Shown: piece after piece, positions 27,651 through 33,830 of the stretch
Numbering within the stretch: the stretch's first letter is position 1
Layout: each line of letters starts with the position of its first letter
From: Streptococcus mitis
Lineage (GTDB): Bacteria; Bacillota; Bacilli; Lactobacillales; Streptococcaceae
Assembly: GCF_000722705.1 (NCBI RefSeq)
Contig: NZ_JPFW01000001.1
Span: 1 to 64,000, forward strand
Direction of reading: 5' to 3'
Length of the DNA stretch: 64,000 nucleotides
The notes under the pieces: generated by a model
Told to the model about the DNA's origin: nothing
What the model saw: the letters and a program-made list of their open reading frames with translations, nothing else
The model's database searches: none
Made by a program: the position numbers and the translations under genes

Positions 27651-28835
27651 ATGAAAAAATCTAAACTATTCACTCTTGGTTTGCTTGCAGGTGCTGGTCT
27701 GCTTTTGTCAATCAACCAAGCACAGGCTGCAGATACTTGGGTTAAAAATGGTTCTGACTGGAATCTTTCACAAGATGGCAGTCTTGCTAAAAATAAATGG
27801 GTACAAAATGCTGGTTCTTGGTACTATTTTGACGATTCTGGTAATATGCAGACAGGCTGGCTCAAAGACGGTGATACTTGGTACTCACTAGCAGATAGTG
27901 GCGCTATGCGTACTGGATGGTACAAGGAAGGCAATACCTGGTATTCACTAGCAGATAGTGGCGCTATGCGTACTGGATGGTACAAAGAAGGAAACACCTG
28001 GTACTATCTTCATTTTAGTGGTTCTATGATGACAGGTTGGGTGTTCATAGATGGTAATTGGTATTATTTTGAACAATCAGGTGCAATGGCCTCTGATAGA
28101 GTTGTAAATTCTAGTGATGGGACAGGCTATATTCTCAGTAAGGATGGCCATATGTTCACTTTACGAAATAACCCTTATAAACATGGTGACATTGTTCGTT
28201 TAGGCGATGGATATGAATATCTGATTACAGCAAAATTTGACGGAAATAACTTTACTGATGTTATCGTGGATAAAAACACTTGGTATATCAAACCTGAGTT
28301 CAAGAAGTTTTCCGACAAATACGGGGATCACGTTTCAAATACGACGTTGGCTTTAATAGATAATAAAGAAGAAGGACAGGAAATTGATCCTAAAGCTGTT
28401 ATAAAGAATTTCCAAAACTTACCAAACAGGTATTACTTTGGGGCAGATGGTCGTCGCGTAACAAATTTACCAGAAATGACCACCTATTCAGAGATTAAAA
28501 AAGTTGGCAATGATGTCTATTTAGAAAATCCAGGTGCACGACTTCGTCTTGTAGGTACCAGATTTACAATCAATAACAATAAACTATACCATTTAGAAAA
28601 TGAACAAGGTAAGCTCACAACAGGTTACTTTGTATTAATTGATGATGGAGCAACGACTAGTAGCCATCATGTTCTCGCCTATGCAGATCAATCTGGTGAA
28701 ATTCTTAAAATGAAACGCTTGCCATCAAGATTTTCAGATTATTTTGACAAAGAAATCGATGGTTTCTATGGTCAAAAAATTAAGATTACACAGCCAAATA
28801 AGTATGAATATTACAAGGTTCTTGTGGTAAAATAA
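27651..28835 (+). CDS. Choline-binding protein with uncharacterised C-terminal domain
   Basis: 394 residues. Signal peptide (KKSKLFTLGLLAGAGLLLSINQAQA), then six or seven choline-binding repeats at about residues 30-160, two of them (GNTWYSLADSGAMRTGW) identical in tandem. A ~230-residue C-terminal region of unknown function follows (HGDIVRLGDGYEYLITAKF..., ...TSSHHVLAYADQSGE...). N-terminal placement of the repeats is like CbpD/LytB rather than the C-terminal placement in the upstream genes. An ATG at 27645 is only 2 nt from the Shine-Dalgarno AAAGGAGG (27635-27642), so ATG 27651 is chosen. Confidence 0.82.
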   Translation: MKKSKLFTLGLLAGAGLLLSINQAQAADTWVKNGSDWNLSQDGSLAKNKWVQNAGSWYYFDDSGNMQTGWLKDGDTWYSLADSGAMRTGWYKEGNTWYSLADSGAMRTGWYKEGNTWYYLHFSGSMMTGWVFIDGNWYYFEQSGAMASDRVVNSSDGTGYILSKDGHMFTLRNNPYKHGDIVRLGDGYEYLITAKFDGNNFTDVIVDKNTWYIKPEFKKFSDKYGDHVSNTTLALIDNKEEGQEIDPKAVIKNFQNLPNRYYFGADGRRVTNLPEMTTYSEIKKVGNDVYLENPGARLRLVGTRFTINNNKLYHLENEQGKLTTGYFVLIDDGATTSSHHVLAYADQSGEILKMKRLPSRFSDYFDKEIDGFYGQKIKITQPNKYEYYKVLVVK

Positions 28836-28893
28836 ATAGATAAGCAATCTTCACAACGAATATAAAAAATAAAACGTGCAAATCATTTTCAGG

Positions 28894-28937
28894 AGGCTTT
28901 AGATTTCTTGTATTTTAAAAGGAAACTAAAGCCTTTT
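28894..28937 (+). terminator. Stem-loop after the choline-binding gene
   Basis: AGGCTTTAG ... CTAAAGCCTTTT inverted repeat with a ~23-nt loop region, ending in a short T-tract. It probably ends the upstream transcript. Confidence 0.6.
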
Positions 28938-28990
28938 GTAGATGAAGCAGGGGATAGAGTTATCTATAAAATAATGAAAAGGAGTCTGTC

Positions 28991-29137
28991 ATGGAAATGA
29001 AAAATACATTTGAAGAATTGAAACAATTTGAAGAGTTAACCCTAGAGGTATTGGAGGAAGTGAATGGTGGAGGGATTTTTGAAGATGCCGTAAAATGGTG
29101 CGATAAGTTATTTAGTACGGGTAGACACTTTGCTTAA
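28991..29137 (+). CDS. Double-glycine-leader peptide, putative pheromone
   Basis: 48 residues, too short for many gene callers. The leader MEMKNTFEELKQFEEL...LEEVNGG has the hydrophobic/acidic spacing and terminal Gly-Gly of ComC/BlpC-type precursors. Cleavage would release a ~21-residue peptide starting GIFEDAVKWCDKLF and ending RHFA, with one Cys. AAAAGGAG precedes the ATG. A histidine kinase and a LytTR regulator follow directly, the standard order for a peptide-sensing cassette, so a signalling role is more likely than a bacteriocin role, though both remain possible. ComAB, the exporter of such peptides, is encoded 5 kb downstream. Confidence 0.75.
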   Translation: MEMKNTFEELKQFEELTLEVLEEVNGGGIFEDAVKWCDKLFSTGRHFA

Positions 29138-29170
29138 ATTAACAGTATTCGTTAGAGATTAGATTTATTT

Positions 29171-30517
29171 ATGATTATTTTAGAATTCTTAGTTTCTGTG
29201 CTATATATACTATTGGTAGTTATTTCAACCATGGTGCCTACTATTTATTTGGGTGCTCAAATTTCCCCAGAATTTTATAAAAAACGTTATTGGGTCCTTG
29301 TATTTTTAATTAGTTTATCTGCTCGTCAAACATTTGGAGAATTATTTCATATAGGAATCATTCTCTTCTTTTATTGTATTTTTTTACTAGTATTGCACAA
29401 GAGAAAAGGGGAATCTCTTTTCCTTTCTCTGTATCTTTTCCTATTCTTTCAAAGTATTCGTTATTTATTTTTGACAATTTGGATTCGTGTATTATCTGGT
29501 GAGCCTTGTTGTTTTGTAGATTCGTTTTCCACATTATATAGATCTGTATTTGATTTATTATCAATATTTCTATGTTGTAAAATAATGAAGCGTTGGTCTT
29601 TGGATTTGGATTTATTCTTTTCAGATGCTTTCAAAACCCACTATCATAAGAGTTTTTTCATTATCCTACCTCTGACTGGATTTAGGATATTCTCTTCATT
29701 TATGACCAATAGAAATAGTTCTTTCTACGTTCGTTTTGACACGACCATTTCTCTTCTGATTTTCATTCTCTTTTTCTCTTGGCTCTTTTATATCAAGCAT
29801 TTGGAGCAGGCTTATCGTGATGATCAGACCATTCAGAGACAGGAAGAAGAAAATCGTTCCTTGCAAGGAATGGTGGATAAGCTGGGTCATCTCTATGATG
29901 AAGTTCGAGGTTTTCGTCATGATTTTGCAGGAATTGTCGCTAGCATGGAGCCTGCCATAGCGAATCAAGACATGGCCGAGGTGTCTACCATTTATCAAGA
30001 TGTCTTTCTAAAGACCAATGAAAAGCTGAGAAAGGCAGATTACACAGCCTTTAATCTTCACAATATCCATGACATAGCCATTCGCAATACCTTGGCAAAA
30101 GCCATGATTGTGGCAGATAATCAGGGAATTCATTTTAGTTTGGAGACGGTGGGGGTCGTAGAAGAGCTGGCATTACCTATGTTGGAGGCTATCCGTATCC
30201 TTTCTATTCTTACTACAAATGCCTTGGAGGCAGCGAGTGAGGCGGAAAATCCGCAGATTCGAGTTGCTTTATTGGCAAGTGATAGGAGTGTCCGTTTTAT
30301 CATTGAAAACACTCGTAAGAAAGAAGAACTGAATCCCAGCATTCTCAGTCAAAAGGGTTATTCGACCAAGGGCAACCACAGTGGACTGGGCTTAGCGACC
30401 TTGGAGGATATGGTTTTTCATTATGATTTAACCTTAGATACTCAGCTAGGAGAGACGACTTTTAGACAAGATTTAGAATTGCCATTTAAGGATGAGAAAC
30501 GAGGGGGAGAGGAATGA
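29171..30517 (+). CDS. HPK10-type sensor histidine kinase (ComD/BlpH/AgrC-like)
   Basis: 448 residues. About six or seven membrane segments fill the first ~215 residues. A dimerisation region with RGFRHDFAGIVASM (phospho-acceptor His) and a GHKL ATPase domain (N-box TTNALEAASEA; G-box GNHSGLGLATLEDM) follow. Kinases of this class sense peptide pheromones. It starts 33 nt after the peptide gene and overlaps the response-regulator start by 4 nt. It is neither ComD, whose locus is elsewhere, nor clearly BlpH. Confidence 0.87.
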   Translation: MIILEFLVSVLYILLVVISTMVPTIYLGAQISPEFYKKRYWVLVFLISLSARQTFGELFHIGIILFFYCIFLLVLHKRKGESLFLSLYLFLFFQSIRYLFLTIWIRVLSGEPCCFVDSFSTLYRSVFDLLSIFLCCKIMKRWSLDLDLFFSDAFKTHYHKSFFIILPLTGFRIFSSFMTNRNSSFYVRFDTTISLLIFILFFSWLFYIKHLEQAYRDDQTIQRQEEENRSLQGMVDKLGHLYDEVRGFRHDFAGIVASMEPAIANQDMAEVSTIYQDVFLKTNEKLRKADYTAFNLHNIHDIAIRNTLAKAMIVADNQGIHFSLETVGVVEELALPMLEAIRILSILTTNALEAASEAENPQIRVALLASDRSVRFIIENTRKKEELNPSILSQKGYSTKGNHSGLGLATLEDMVFHYDLTLDTQLGETTFRQDLELPFKDEKRGGEE

Positions 30518-31245
30518 GAATTTTAGTTTTGGAAGACGATAGAGTCCAGCAAGGACGGATAGAGCAGACTTTACTAGATATCGGTCGCTCTCGTAATTTA
30601 AGATTGGAAATTGATATTGCCAAAAACTATGGAGATGTTGAAAAGTATTCTCAGTATTTTGACCATTACCAGCTCTATTTATTGGATTTAGAGATTGATG
30701 GAGAGCGTGAACGGGGCTTTCAGGTTGCTCAACAGGTTCGGGAGCGGGATCCTTTTACAAGCATTGTCTTTGTGTCCACGCACTCGGAGGCCTTGCCTCT
30801 AGCTTTTCGCTACCACTTGTCTGCTTTGGATTTTATTTCCAAGGATCAGCCTGAGGAGGATTACCGTCATCAGCTGGAGCGCTGTCTGGACTATGTACTG
30901 GCAGTGGATAAGAGGGAAAATATGCGTCTCTTTACCTATAGTTTTGAGGGGAGACGGGGCTTTACTCTGCCCTACCATGAGATTTTAGCCTTTGAAACCT
31001 CAGTGGAATCCCACCGTATCAAGGTCTACTATGCCAATCATTCTATCAAGACCATTTATGGCAGTCTCAAGGATATCGCTGCTAAGGCTGAAAAAGATTA
31101 CTTTGCCTATGCCAATCGCAATACGTTGGTCAGTTTACAGGCCATTGAAGAGATGACTGCGACAGAAGTGACCCTGTTAGAAGGTCTGCACTTCCCCGTA
31201 TCACGGACAGCCAGAAGAACCCTTAAAAAACACCTTAATGTCTAA
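30514..31245 (+). CDS. LytTR-family response regulator (ComE/BlpR/AgrA-like)
   Basis: 243 residues. Receiver domain with acidic pocket LEDD, phospho-Asp in YLLDLEIDG, and FVSTHSEALPLAF with S/T switch region. The LytTR DNA-binding domain covers about residues 140-243 (SVESHRIKVYYANHSIKTIYGSL, FAYANRNTLVSLQAIEEM). It should control genes through direct repeats like those of ComE and BlpR. It is coupled to the kinase by ATGA overlap and followed by a terminator. Targets are not known; the adjacent peptide genes are the obvious candidates. Confidence 0.87.
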   Translation: MRILVLEDDRVQQGRIEQTLLDIGRSRNLRLEIDIAKNYGDVEKYSQYFDHYQLYLLDLEIDGERERGFQVAQQVRERDPFTSIVFVSTHSEALPLAFRYHLSALDFISKDQPEEDYRHQLERCLDYVLAVDKRENMRLFTYSFEGRRGFTLPYHEILAFETSVESHRIKVYYANHSIKTIYGSLKDIAAKAEKDYFAYANRNTLVSLQAIEEMTATEVTLLEGLHFPVSRTARRTLKKHLNV

Positions 31246-31272
31246 TATCTGTTAGACTTGAATCAATTTATC

Positions 31273-31313
31273 AATAAGAATGTCGGAAAATTTTCTGATA
31301 TTCTTATTTTTTT
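31273..31313 (+). terminator. Terminator after the response regulator
   Basis: AATAAGAATGTCGGAAAA ... TTTTCTGATATTCTTATT hairpin followed by T7. It separates the signalling genes from the cin-box array. Confidence 0.85.
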
Positions 31314-31322
31314 GAATTCTTT

Positions 31323-31330
31323 TTCGAATA
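31323..31330 (+). promoter_or_regulatory. cin-box 1 of the micro-ORF array
   Basis: TTCGAATA preceded by a T-rich stretch; 34 nt before micro-ORF 1. Confidence 0.8.
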
Positions 31331-31364
31331 GATAAGTAAGAGGGAAAAGAAAGGAGCCTGGTTT

Positions 31365-31415
31365 ATGTATCTACCAATCTTGTATCCATGGTTTACTAAA
31401 TTATTTTTCAAATAA
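31365..31415 (+). CDS. Micro-ORF 1 of the cin-box array (16 residues)
   Basis: MYLPILYPWFTKLFFK. It has no leader or double-glycine site; the peptide is aromatic and hydrophobic with Lys residues at the C-terminal half, so it could be amphipathic. AAAGGAG is 8-9 nt upstream. Conservation of the reading frame and stop among three units supports real translation. Function unknown: a membrane-active peptide, an unprocessed signal, or a translated leader are all possible. Confidence 0.6.
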   Translation: MYLPILYPWFTKLFFK

Positions 31416-31448
31416 AATTTAATTTAGTTGTACATTTTCGAAATTTTT

Positions 31449-31456
31449 TTCGAATA
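31449..31456 (+). promoter_or_regulatory. cin-box 2 of the micro-ORF array
   Basis: TTCGAATA directly after T6; 34 nt before micro-ORF 2. Confidence 0.82.
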
Positions 31457-31490
31457 GATAAGTAAGAGGAAAAGGAAAGGAGCCTGGTTT

Positions 31491-31541
31491 ATGTATCTAC
31501 CAATTTTTTATCCGTGGTTTACTAAATTATTTTTCAAATAA
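31491..31541 (+). CDS. Micro-ORF 2 of the cin-box array (16 residues)
   Basis: MYLPIFYPWFTKLFFK, differing from copy 1 by Leu6 to Phe. The DNA also has a silent change (CCA to CCG at Pro8). A silent change beside a conservative one, and no frame loss, suggests selection on the peptide. Shine-Dalgarno AAAGGAG. Confidence 0.62.
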   Translation: MYLPIFYPWFTKLFFK

Positions 31542-31574
31542 ATTTAATTTAGTTGTACATTTTCGAAAATTTTT

Positions 31575-31582
31575 TTCGAATA
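31575..31582 (+). promoter_or_regulatory. cin-box 3 of the micro-ORF array
   Basis: TTCGAATA directly after a T-tract; 33 nt before micro-ORF 3. Confidence 0.82.
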
Positions 31583-31615
31583 GATAAGTAAGAGGAAAAG
31601 AAAGGAGTCTGGTTT

Positions 31616-31666
31616 ATGTATCTACCAATTTTCTATCCATGGTTTACTAAATTATTTTTCAAATAA
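31616..31666 (+). CDS. Micro-ORF 3 of the cin-box array (16 residues)
   Basis: MYLPIFYPWFTKLFFK, same peptide as copy 2 but with different codons for Phe6 (TTC versus TTT) and Pro8 (CCA versus CCG). AAAGGAG upstream. Confidence 0.62.
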   Translation: MYLPIFYPWFTKLFFK

Positions 31667-31699
31667 ACTTTAATTTAGTTGTTCATTTTCGAAATTTTT

Positions 31700-31707
31700 T
31701 TCGAATA
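31700..31707 (+). promoter_or_regulatory. cin-box 4, probable promoter of the bacteriocin genes
   Basis: TTCGAATA directly after T6; 33 nt before micro-ORF 4. No other promoter or terminator is seen between here and the bacteriocin-like gene at 31839, so this box probably drives 31741-32636. Confidence 0.75.
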
Positions 31708-31740
31708 GATAAGTGAGAAGAAGAGGAAAGGAGATTAGAA

Positions 31741-31794
31741 ATGATTATTTCAGCTATTTATCCAACTTGGCTATTTAAGTGGCTTAGAGGCTAA
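31741..31794 (+). CDS. Micro-ORF 4 of the cin-box array (17 residues)
   Basis: MIISAIYPTWLFKWLRG. It is distantly like units 1-3 (aliphatic start, Tyr-Pro, aromatic/Lys tail) and sits in the same frame position after the same promoter and AAAGGAG. It is the first ORF on the transcript that continues into the bacteriocin-like genes 45 nt later. It could be a separate peptide or a leader ORF. Confidence 0.55.
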   Translation: MIISAIYPTWLFKWLRG

Positions 31795-31838
31795 ACATTA
31801 AAGATATAACAAAACATAAAAATTGAGGAGAAAAAAAG

Positions 31839-32015
31839 ATGACAAATTTTGACAAAATGGAACAGAACTTTGTAGCTCTTACAGAAGAAGAGTTGATGGA
31901 TGTGGATGGGGGAATTGCTTGGGAGGTAGTCTCTTTGGGTATTGCGATTAGCTGGGGGATTTACCAAGCTGGTGAAGCTGCTGGTAAAACATTCTACTAT
32001 ATTACTCATCCATAG
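31839..32015 (+). CDS. Double-glycine bacteriocin-like peptide A (CibA-like)
   Basis: 58 residues. Leader MTNFDKMEQNFVALTEEEL...DVDGG, a textbook double-glycine leader. The mature ~33 residues (IAWEVVSLGIAISWGIYQAG...) are hydrophobic with an AxxxG-type motif (GEAAGK), as in two-peptide class IIb bacteriocins. GAGGAG precedes the ATG. With peptide B at 32247 and small membrane proteins between and after, the set resembles the competence-induced cibABC locus of pneumococcus, which is normally elsewhere. Export by ComAB-type transporters is plausible because of the leader. Confidence 0.75.
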   Translation: MTNFDKMEQNFVALTEEELMDVDGGIAWEVVSLGIAISWGIYQAGEAAGKTFYYITHP

Positions 32016-32027
32016 TATTTGATAAAT

Positions 32028-32219
32028 ATGAGCAAGAAAACATTTTGGATTATACTACTCGTTATTACAATTGTGGTGACTGCCGTTGGTTTAGGATTGT
32101 CTGCATATAATTATTACGTTTTTAATAGACCTTTTTTCAATAGTACTACTAAAGGACTGTTATCTGCATTTGTTATGAGTGTATTGATGATTATTATTGG
32201 TGTATTAAAAGAAAACTAA
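32028..32219 (+). CDS. Small two-span membrane protein (putative immunity/accessory)
   Basis: 63 residues. Two hydrophobic helices (TFWIILLVITIVVTAVGLGL and LLSAFVMSVLMIIIGVL) are joined by a polar loop. It lies between the two bacteriocin-like genes, where immunity proteins are usual. No named family recognised. An in-frame TTG at 32019 exists; ATG 32028 is preferred although the ribosome site is weak. Confidence 0.6.
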   Translation: MSKKTFWIILLVITIVVTAVGLGLSAYNYYVFNRPFFNSTTKGLLSAFVMSVLMIIIGVLKEN

Positions 32220-32246
32220 TTTTTATTATTAAAATGGAGGATAAAT

Positions 32247-32417
32247 ATGTCAAATTTACAAACTATTGAACAAAATTATACTACGTTAAGTGATATTGAA
32301 CTGCAAGAAGTTGATGGTGGAGGAGTGTTACTTTTGGTTGGTGGTGGTATTTTGGCTGTCGGACTGTTAGCTTGGGGTGCGTATAATGGTTATCAGTCGG
32401 CATCACGAGGTGGATAA
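32247..32417 (+). CDS. Double-glycine bacteriocin-like peptide B (CibB-like)
   Basis: 56 residues. Leader MSNLQTIEQNYTTLSDIEL...EVDGG is followed by a glycine-rich hydrophobic mature part (GVLLLVGGGILAVGLLAWGA) with several GxxxG-type motifs, ending SASRGG. Together with peptide A it would form a two-peptide bacteriocin. GGAGG sits 6-8 nt before the ATG. Confidence 0.75.
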   Translation: MSNLQTIEQNYTTLSDIELQEVDGGGVLLLVGGGILAVGLLAWGAYNGYQSASRGG

Positions 32418-32456
32418 AAAGATGGTAGATTGTTTTTTAGTAAATAGGAGTCTAAC

Positions 32457-32636
32457 ATGAAAACATTTTTATTAGGTTTTGCTGAGGGTTATTTTATCGT
32501 ATCGCTCATAATCTACATCGCAACGTATTTGATTTTGAGAAATCCAATCAATACCCTATTTTATCCAGAAATTTACCCTGTTTTATTTGGGCTCTTTTAT
32601 CTAGGATATAAGGTCAATAAAAAGCGAGTAGAGTGA
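32457..32636 (+). CDS. Small membrane protein, putative bacteriocin immunity protein
   Basis: 59 residues with two hydrophobic segments (FIVSLIIYIATYLIL and YPVLFGLFYLGYKV) and a basic tail KKRVE. It follows peptide B by 39 nt with AGGAG before the ATG, the position of cibC-like immunity genes. The assignment is from context. Confidence 0.6.
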   Translation: MKTFLLGFAEGYFIVSLIIYIATYLILRNPINTLFYPEIYPVLFGLFYLGYKVNKKRVE

Positions 32637-32714
32637 GTGGTTAAGAATGACTTGTTAGTCTACGCTGAAAACGGTTAGGGTAGAATCTAAGAATGCATCA
32701 CATCGGAGTTTAAT

Positions 32715-32921
32715 ATGAAATTCGTTAAATCAGTATTGAAAGTTTTGCCTGAAATCATGGTATTACTTAGTTCAATGTCTTATATAATCATCAGATTAGT
32801 AGCTGACATAAATAAAGTATCTTTACCTACTTGGTTTGATAATCTTAATATACCCACGGTTGCATTATTTATGATGGTCTTCATTCTTTTATACAGAAGT
32901 AAAGAAAAAAAGAATAGATAG
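32715..32921 (+). CDS. Small membrane protein, bacteriocin-locus type
   Basis: 68 residues with two hydrophobic stretches (VLPEIMVLLSSMSYIIIRLV and TVALFMMVFILLY) and a Lys-rich tail SKEKKNR. This layout matches immunity proteins in blp-like loci. Weak Shine-Dalgarno (CGGAG). The function is inferred from the neighbourhood only. Confidence 0.5.
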   Translation: MKFVKSVLKVLPEIMVLLSSMSYIIIRLVADINKVSLPTWFDNLNIPTVALFMMVFILLYRSKEKKNR

Positions 32922-32989
32922 ATTTGAAGCGGTAGACGCTCTATAGGGAATAGGTGTCTTATAGTAACGAATCAAAAAAAGGAGTAACT

Positions 32990-33025
32990 ATGAATCGTAA
33001 TTTAGAACGGTGTTATCTATTCTGA
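32990..33025 (+). pseudogene. Very short ORF, probable relic of a peptide gene
   Basis: AAAGGAG is well placed before ATG 32990, but only 11 codons (MNRNLERCYLF) precede a TGA. The same frame stays open for about 29 more codons after that stop. It may be the decayed start of a bacteriocin or immunity gene. The stretch from here to 33180 holds no other feature. Confidence 0.3.
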
Positions 33026-33182
33026 CTAGGAATAGATCATACCAGAGGTGGCTTAGAAATAGCAGGGACATTAGAAATTGAAGTAACTTTAAATAGGATG
33101 TCGTAAAGGTTACTATCAATGATTTATTTGTCCCAAGCTTGCCTAGGGTGACAGTAAAAAATCAATTTCCTTTCATACCATA

Positions 33183-33263
33183 TTTTTAGTAGGTAGAACG
33201 CTTGTTCTGCCTATTTTTTTATCTCAAAAGTGCAGTTGAGGTGTTTATTTATATCGTTTGGAG
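33183..33263 (+). repeat. Diverged duplicate of the comAB leader: hairpin plus ComE-like half-sites
   Basis: AGGTAGAACGCTTGTTCTGCCTATTTTTTTAT...AAAAGTGCAGTTG repeats the segment at 33530-33581. The hairpin plus T-tract is a terminator. GCAGTTGAG (33232-33240) equals the first ComE half-site of comAB; a second half-site (CGTTTGGAG, 33255-33263) is degenerate. It lies upstream of the 62-residue membrane protein gene at 33332. Confidence 0.65.
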
Positions 33264-33331
33264 TTTATTTGGAGTTTTACATGTATTTTTGATAAAATAG
33301 GTATAGAAATTAGGAAAGTCGAAGAAAAGGA

Positions 33332-33520
33332 ATGAAGAAGGTTTTAAGATATTTTTTAGTATTTGTTTTTCTATTTTTGATGAATATTTTCATCTTTAAG
33401 ATACTAGCAACTCTGGGATTTCAACTGACAATGAGTGAAAAGAGTTATATTGTACCACCGCTGTTTTCGATTATCGTTTTATATATGATTGACAAAATAA
33501 TTAGGAAGAAAAAGAAATAA
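33332..33520 (+). CDS. Small membrane protein, unknown function
   Basis: 62 residues with two hydrophobic helices (YFLVFVFLFLMNIFIFKILA and PLFSIIVLYMIDKI) and a KKKK tail. GAAAAGGA precedes the ATG. It lies between two copies of the same regulatory segment, so it may be an early-competence (ComE-controlled) gene or an immunity-type protein. Not recognised. Confidence 0.5.
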   Translation: MKKVLRYFLVFVFLFLMNIFIFKILATLGFQLTMSEKSYIVPPLFSIIVLYMIDKIIRKKKK

Positions 33521-33529
33521 ATATATATT

Positions 33530-33560
33530 TTAGGTAGGACGTTTGTTCTGCCTATTTTCT
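33530..33560 (+). terminator. Hairpin terminator before the comAB control region
   Basis: AGGTAGGACG-TTTG-TTCTGCCTATTTTCTTT: an inverted repeat with a T-rich tail, duplicated at 33190-33222. Confidence 0.65.
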
Positions 33561-33573
33561 TTATCCTAAAAGT

Positions 33574-33604
33574 GCAGTTGGGAGGGAGATAGGCGCATTT
33601 GGGG
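33574..33604 (+). promoter_or_regulatory. ComE-binding direct repeats of comAB
   Basis: GCAGTTGGGA (33574-33583) and GCATTTGGGG (33595-33604) are spaced 21 nt start to start, the ComE geometry. A -10-like TAAGATAGT follows near 33635-33643. ComE-P is known to drive comAB as an early competence operon. Confidence 0.8.
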
Positions 33605-33660
33605 AGGAAGTACAGTTTTTGTTTTGTGATTGGGGTAAGATAGTTATTATCAGATGAGTT

Positions 33661-33814
33661 TATACTCTTCGAAAATCAAATTCAAACCACGTCAACGTCG
33701 CCTTGCCGTGTAGATGTTACTGACTTCGTCAGTTCTATCTACAACCTCAAAGCCGTGCTTTGAGCAACCTGCGGCTAGTTTCCTAGTTTGATCTTTGATT
33801 TTCATTGAGTATTA
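33661..33814 (-). repeat. BOX element in the comAB leader
   Basis: TACTCTTCGAAAATC...CACGTCAACGTCGCCTTGCCG, a boxB region (GACTTCGTCAGT, AACCTCAAAGCCGTGC), and GATTTTCATTGAGTATT. It sits between the ComE sites and the comA ribosome site. A BOX at this place is known in pneumococcus. Confidence 0.92.
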
Positions 33815-33830
33815 GGAAAAGGAGATGAAT

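Larger units (their letters stand above)
31320..31794 (+). repeat. Four tandem ~125 bp cin-box/micro-ORF cassettes
   Basis: Period 125-126 bp (start codons at 31365, 31491, 31616, 31741). Each unit has a T-tract plus TTCGAATA, then AGATAAGT(A/G)AGA, a purine-rich AAAGGAG Shine-Dalgarno, a 16-17 codon ORF, and in the first three a spacer with TTTAGTTGTACATTTTCGAAA. Units 1-3 are nearly identical; unit 4 keeps the promoter and ribosome site but has a different ORF. Confidence 0.93.

Noticed and set aside
28861-28990. ComE/BlpR-type direct repeats before the pheromone gene
   Set aside because: CATTTTCAGG (28884 region) looks like a half-site, but no convincing second repeat at 20-22 nt was found, and it overlaps the upstream stem-loop.
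31320-31794. Tandem repeats as a CRISPR array
   Set aside because: The repeat units are ~125 bp with only one variable ORF; there are no short repeats with unique spacers and no cas genes.
9876-33814. The five repeat elements as RUP elements
   Set aside because: They contain the boxA core CGGCAAGGCGAC and boxB hairpins, which define BOX, not RUP.
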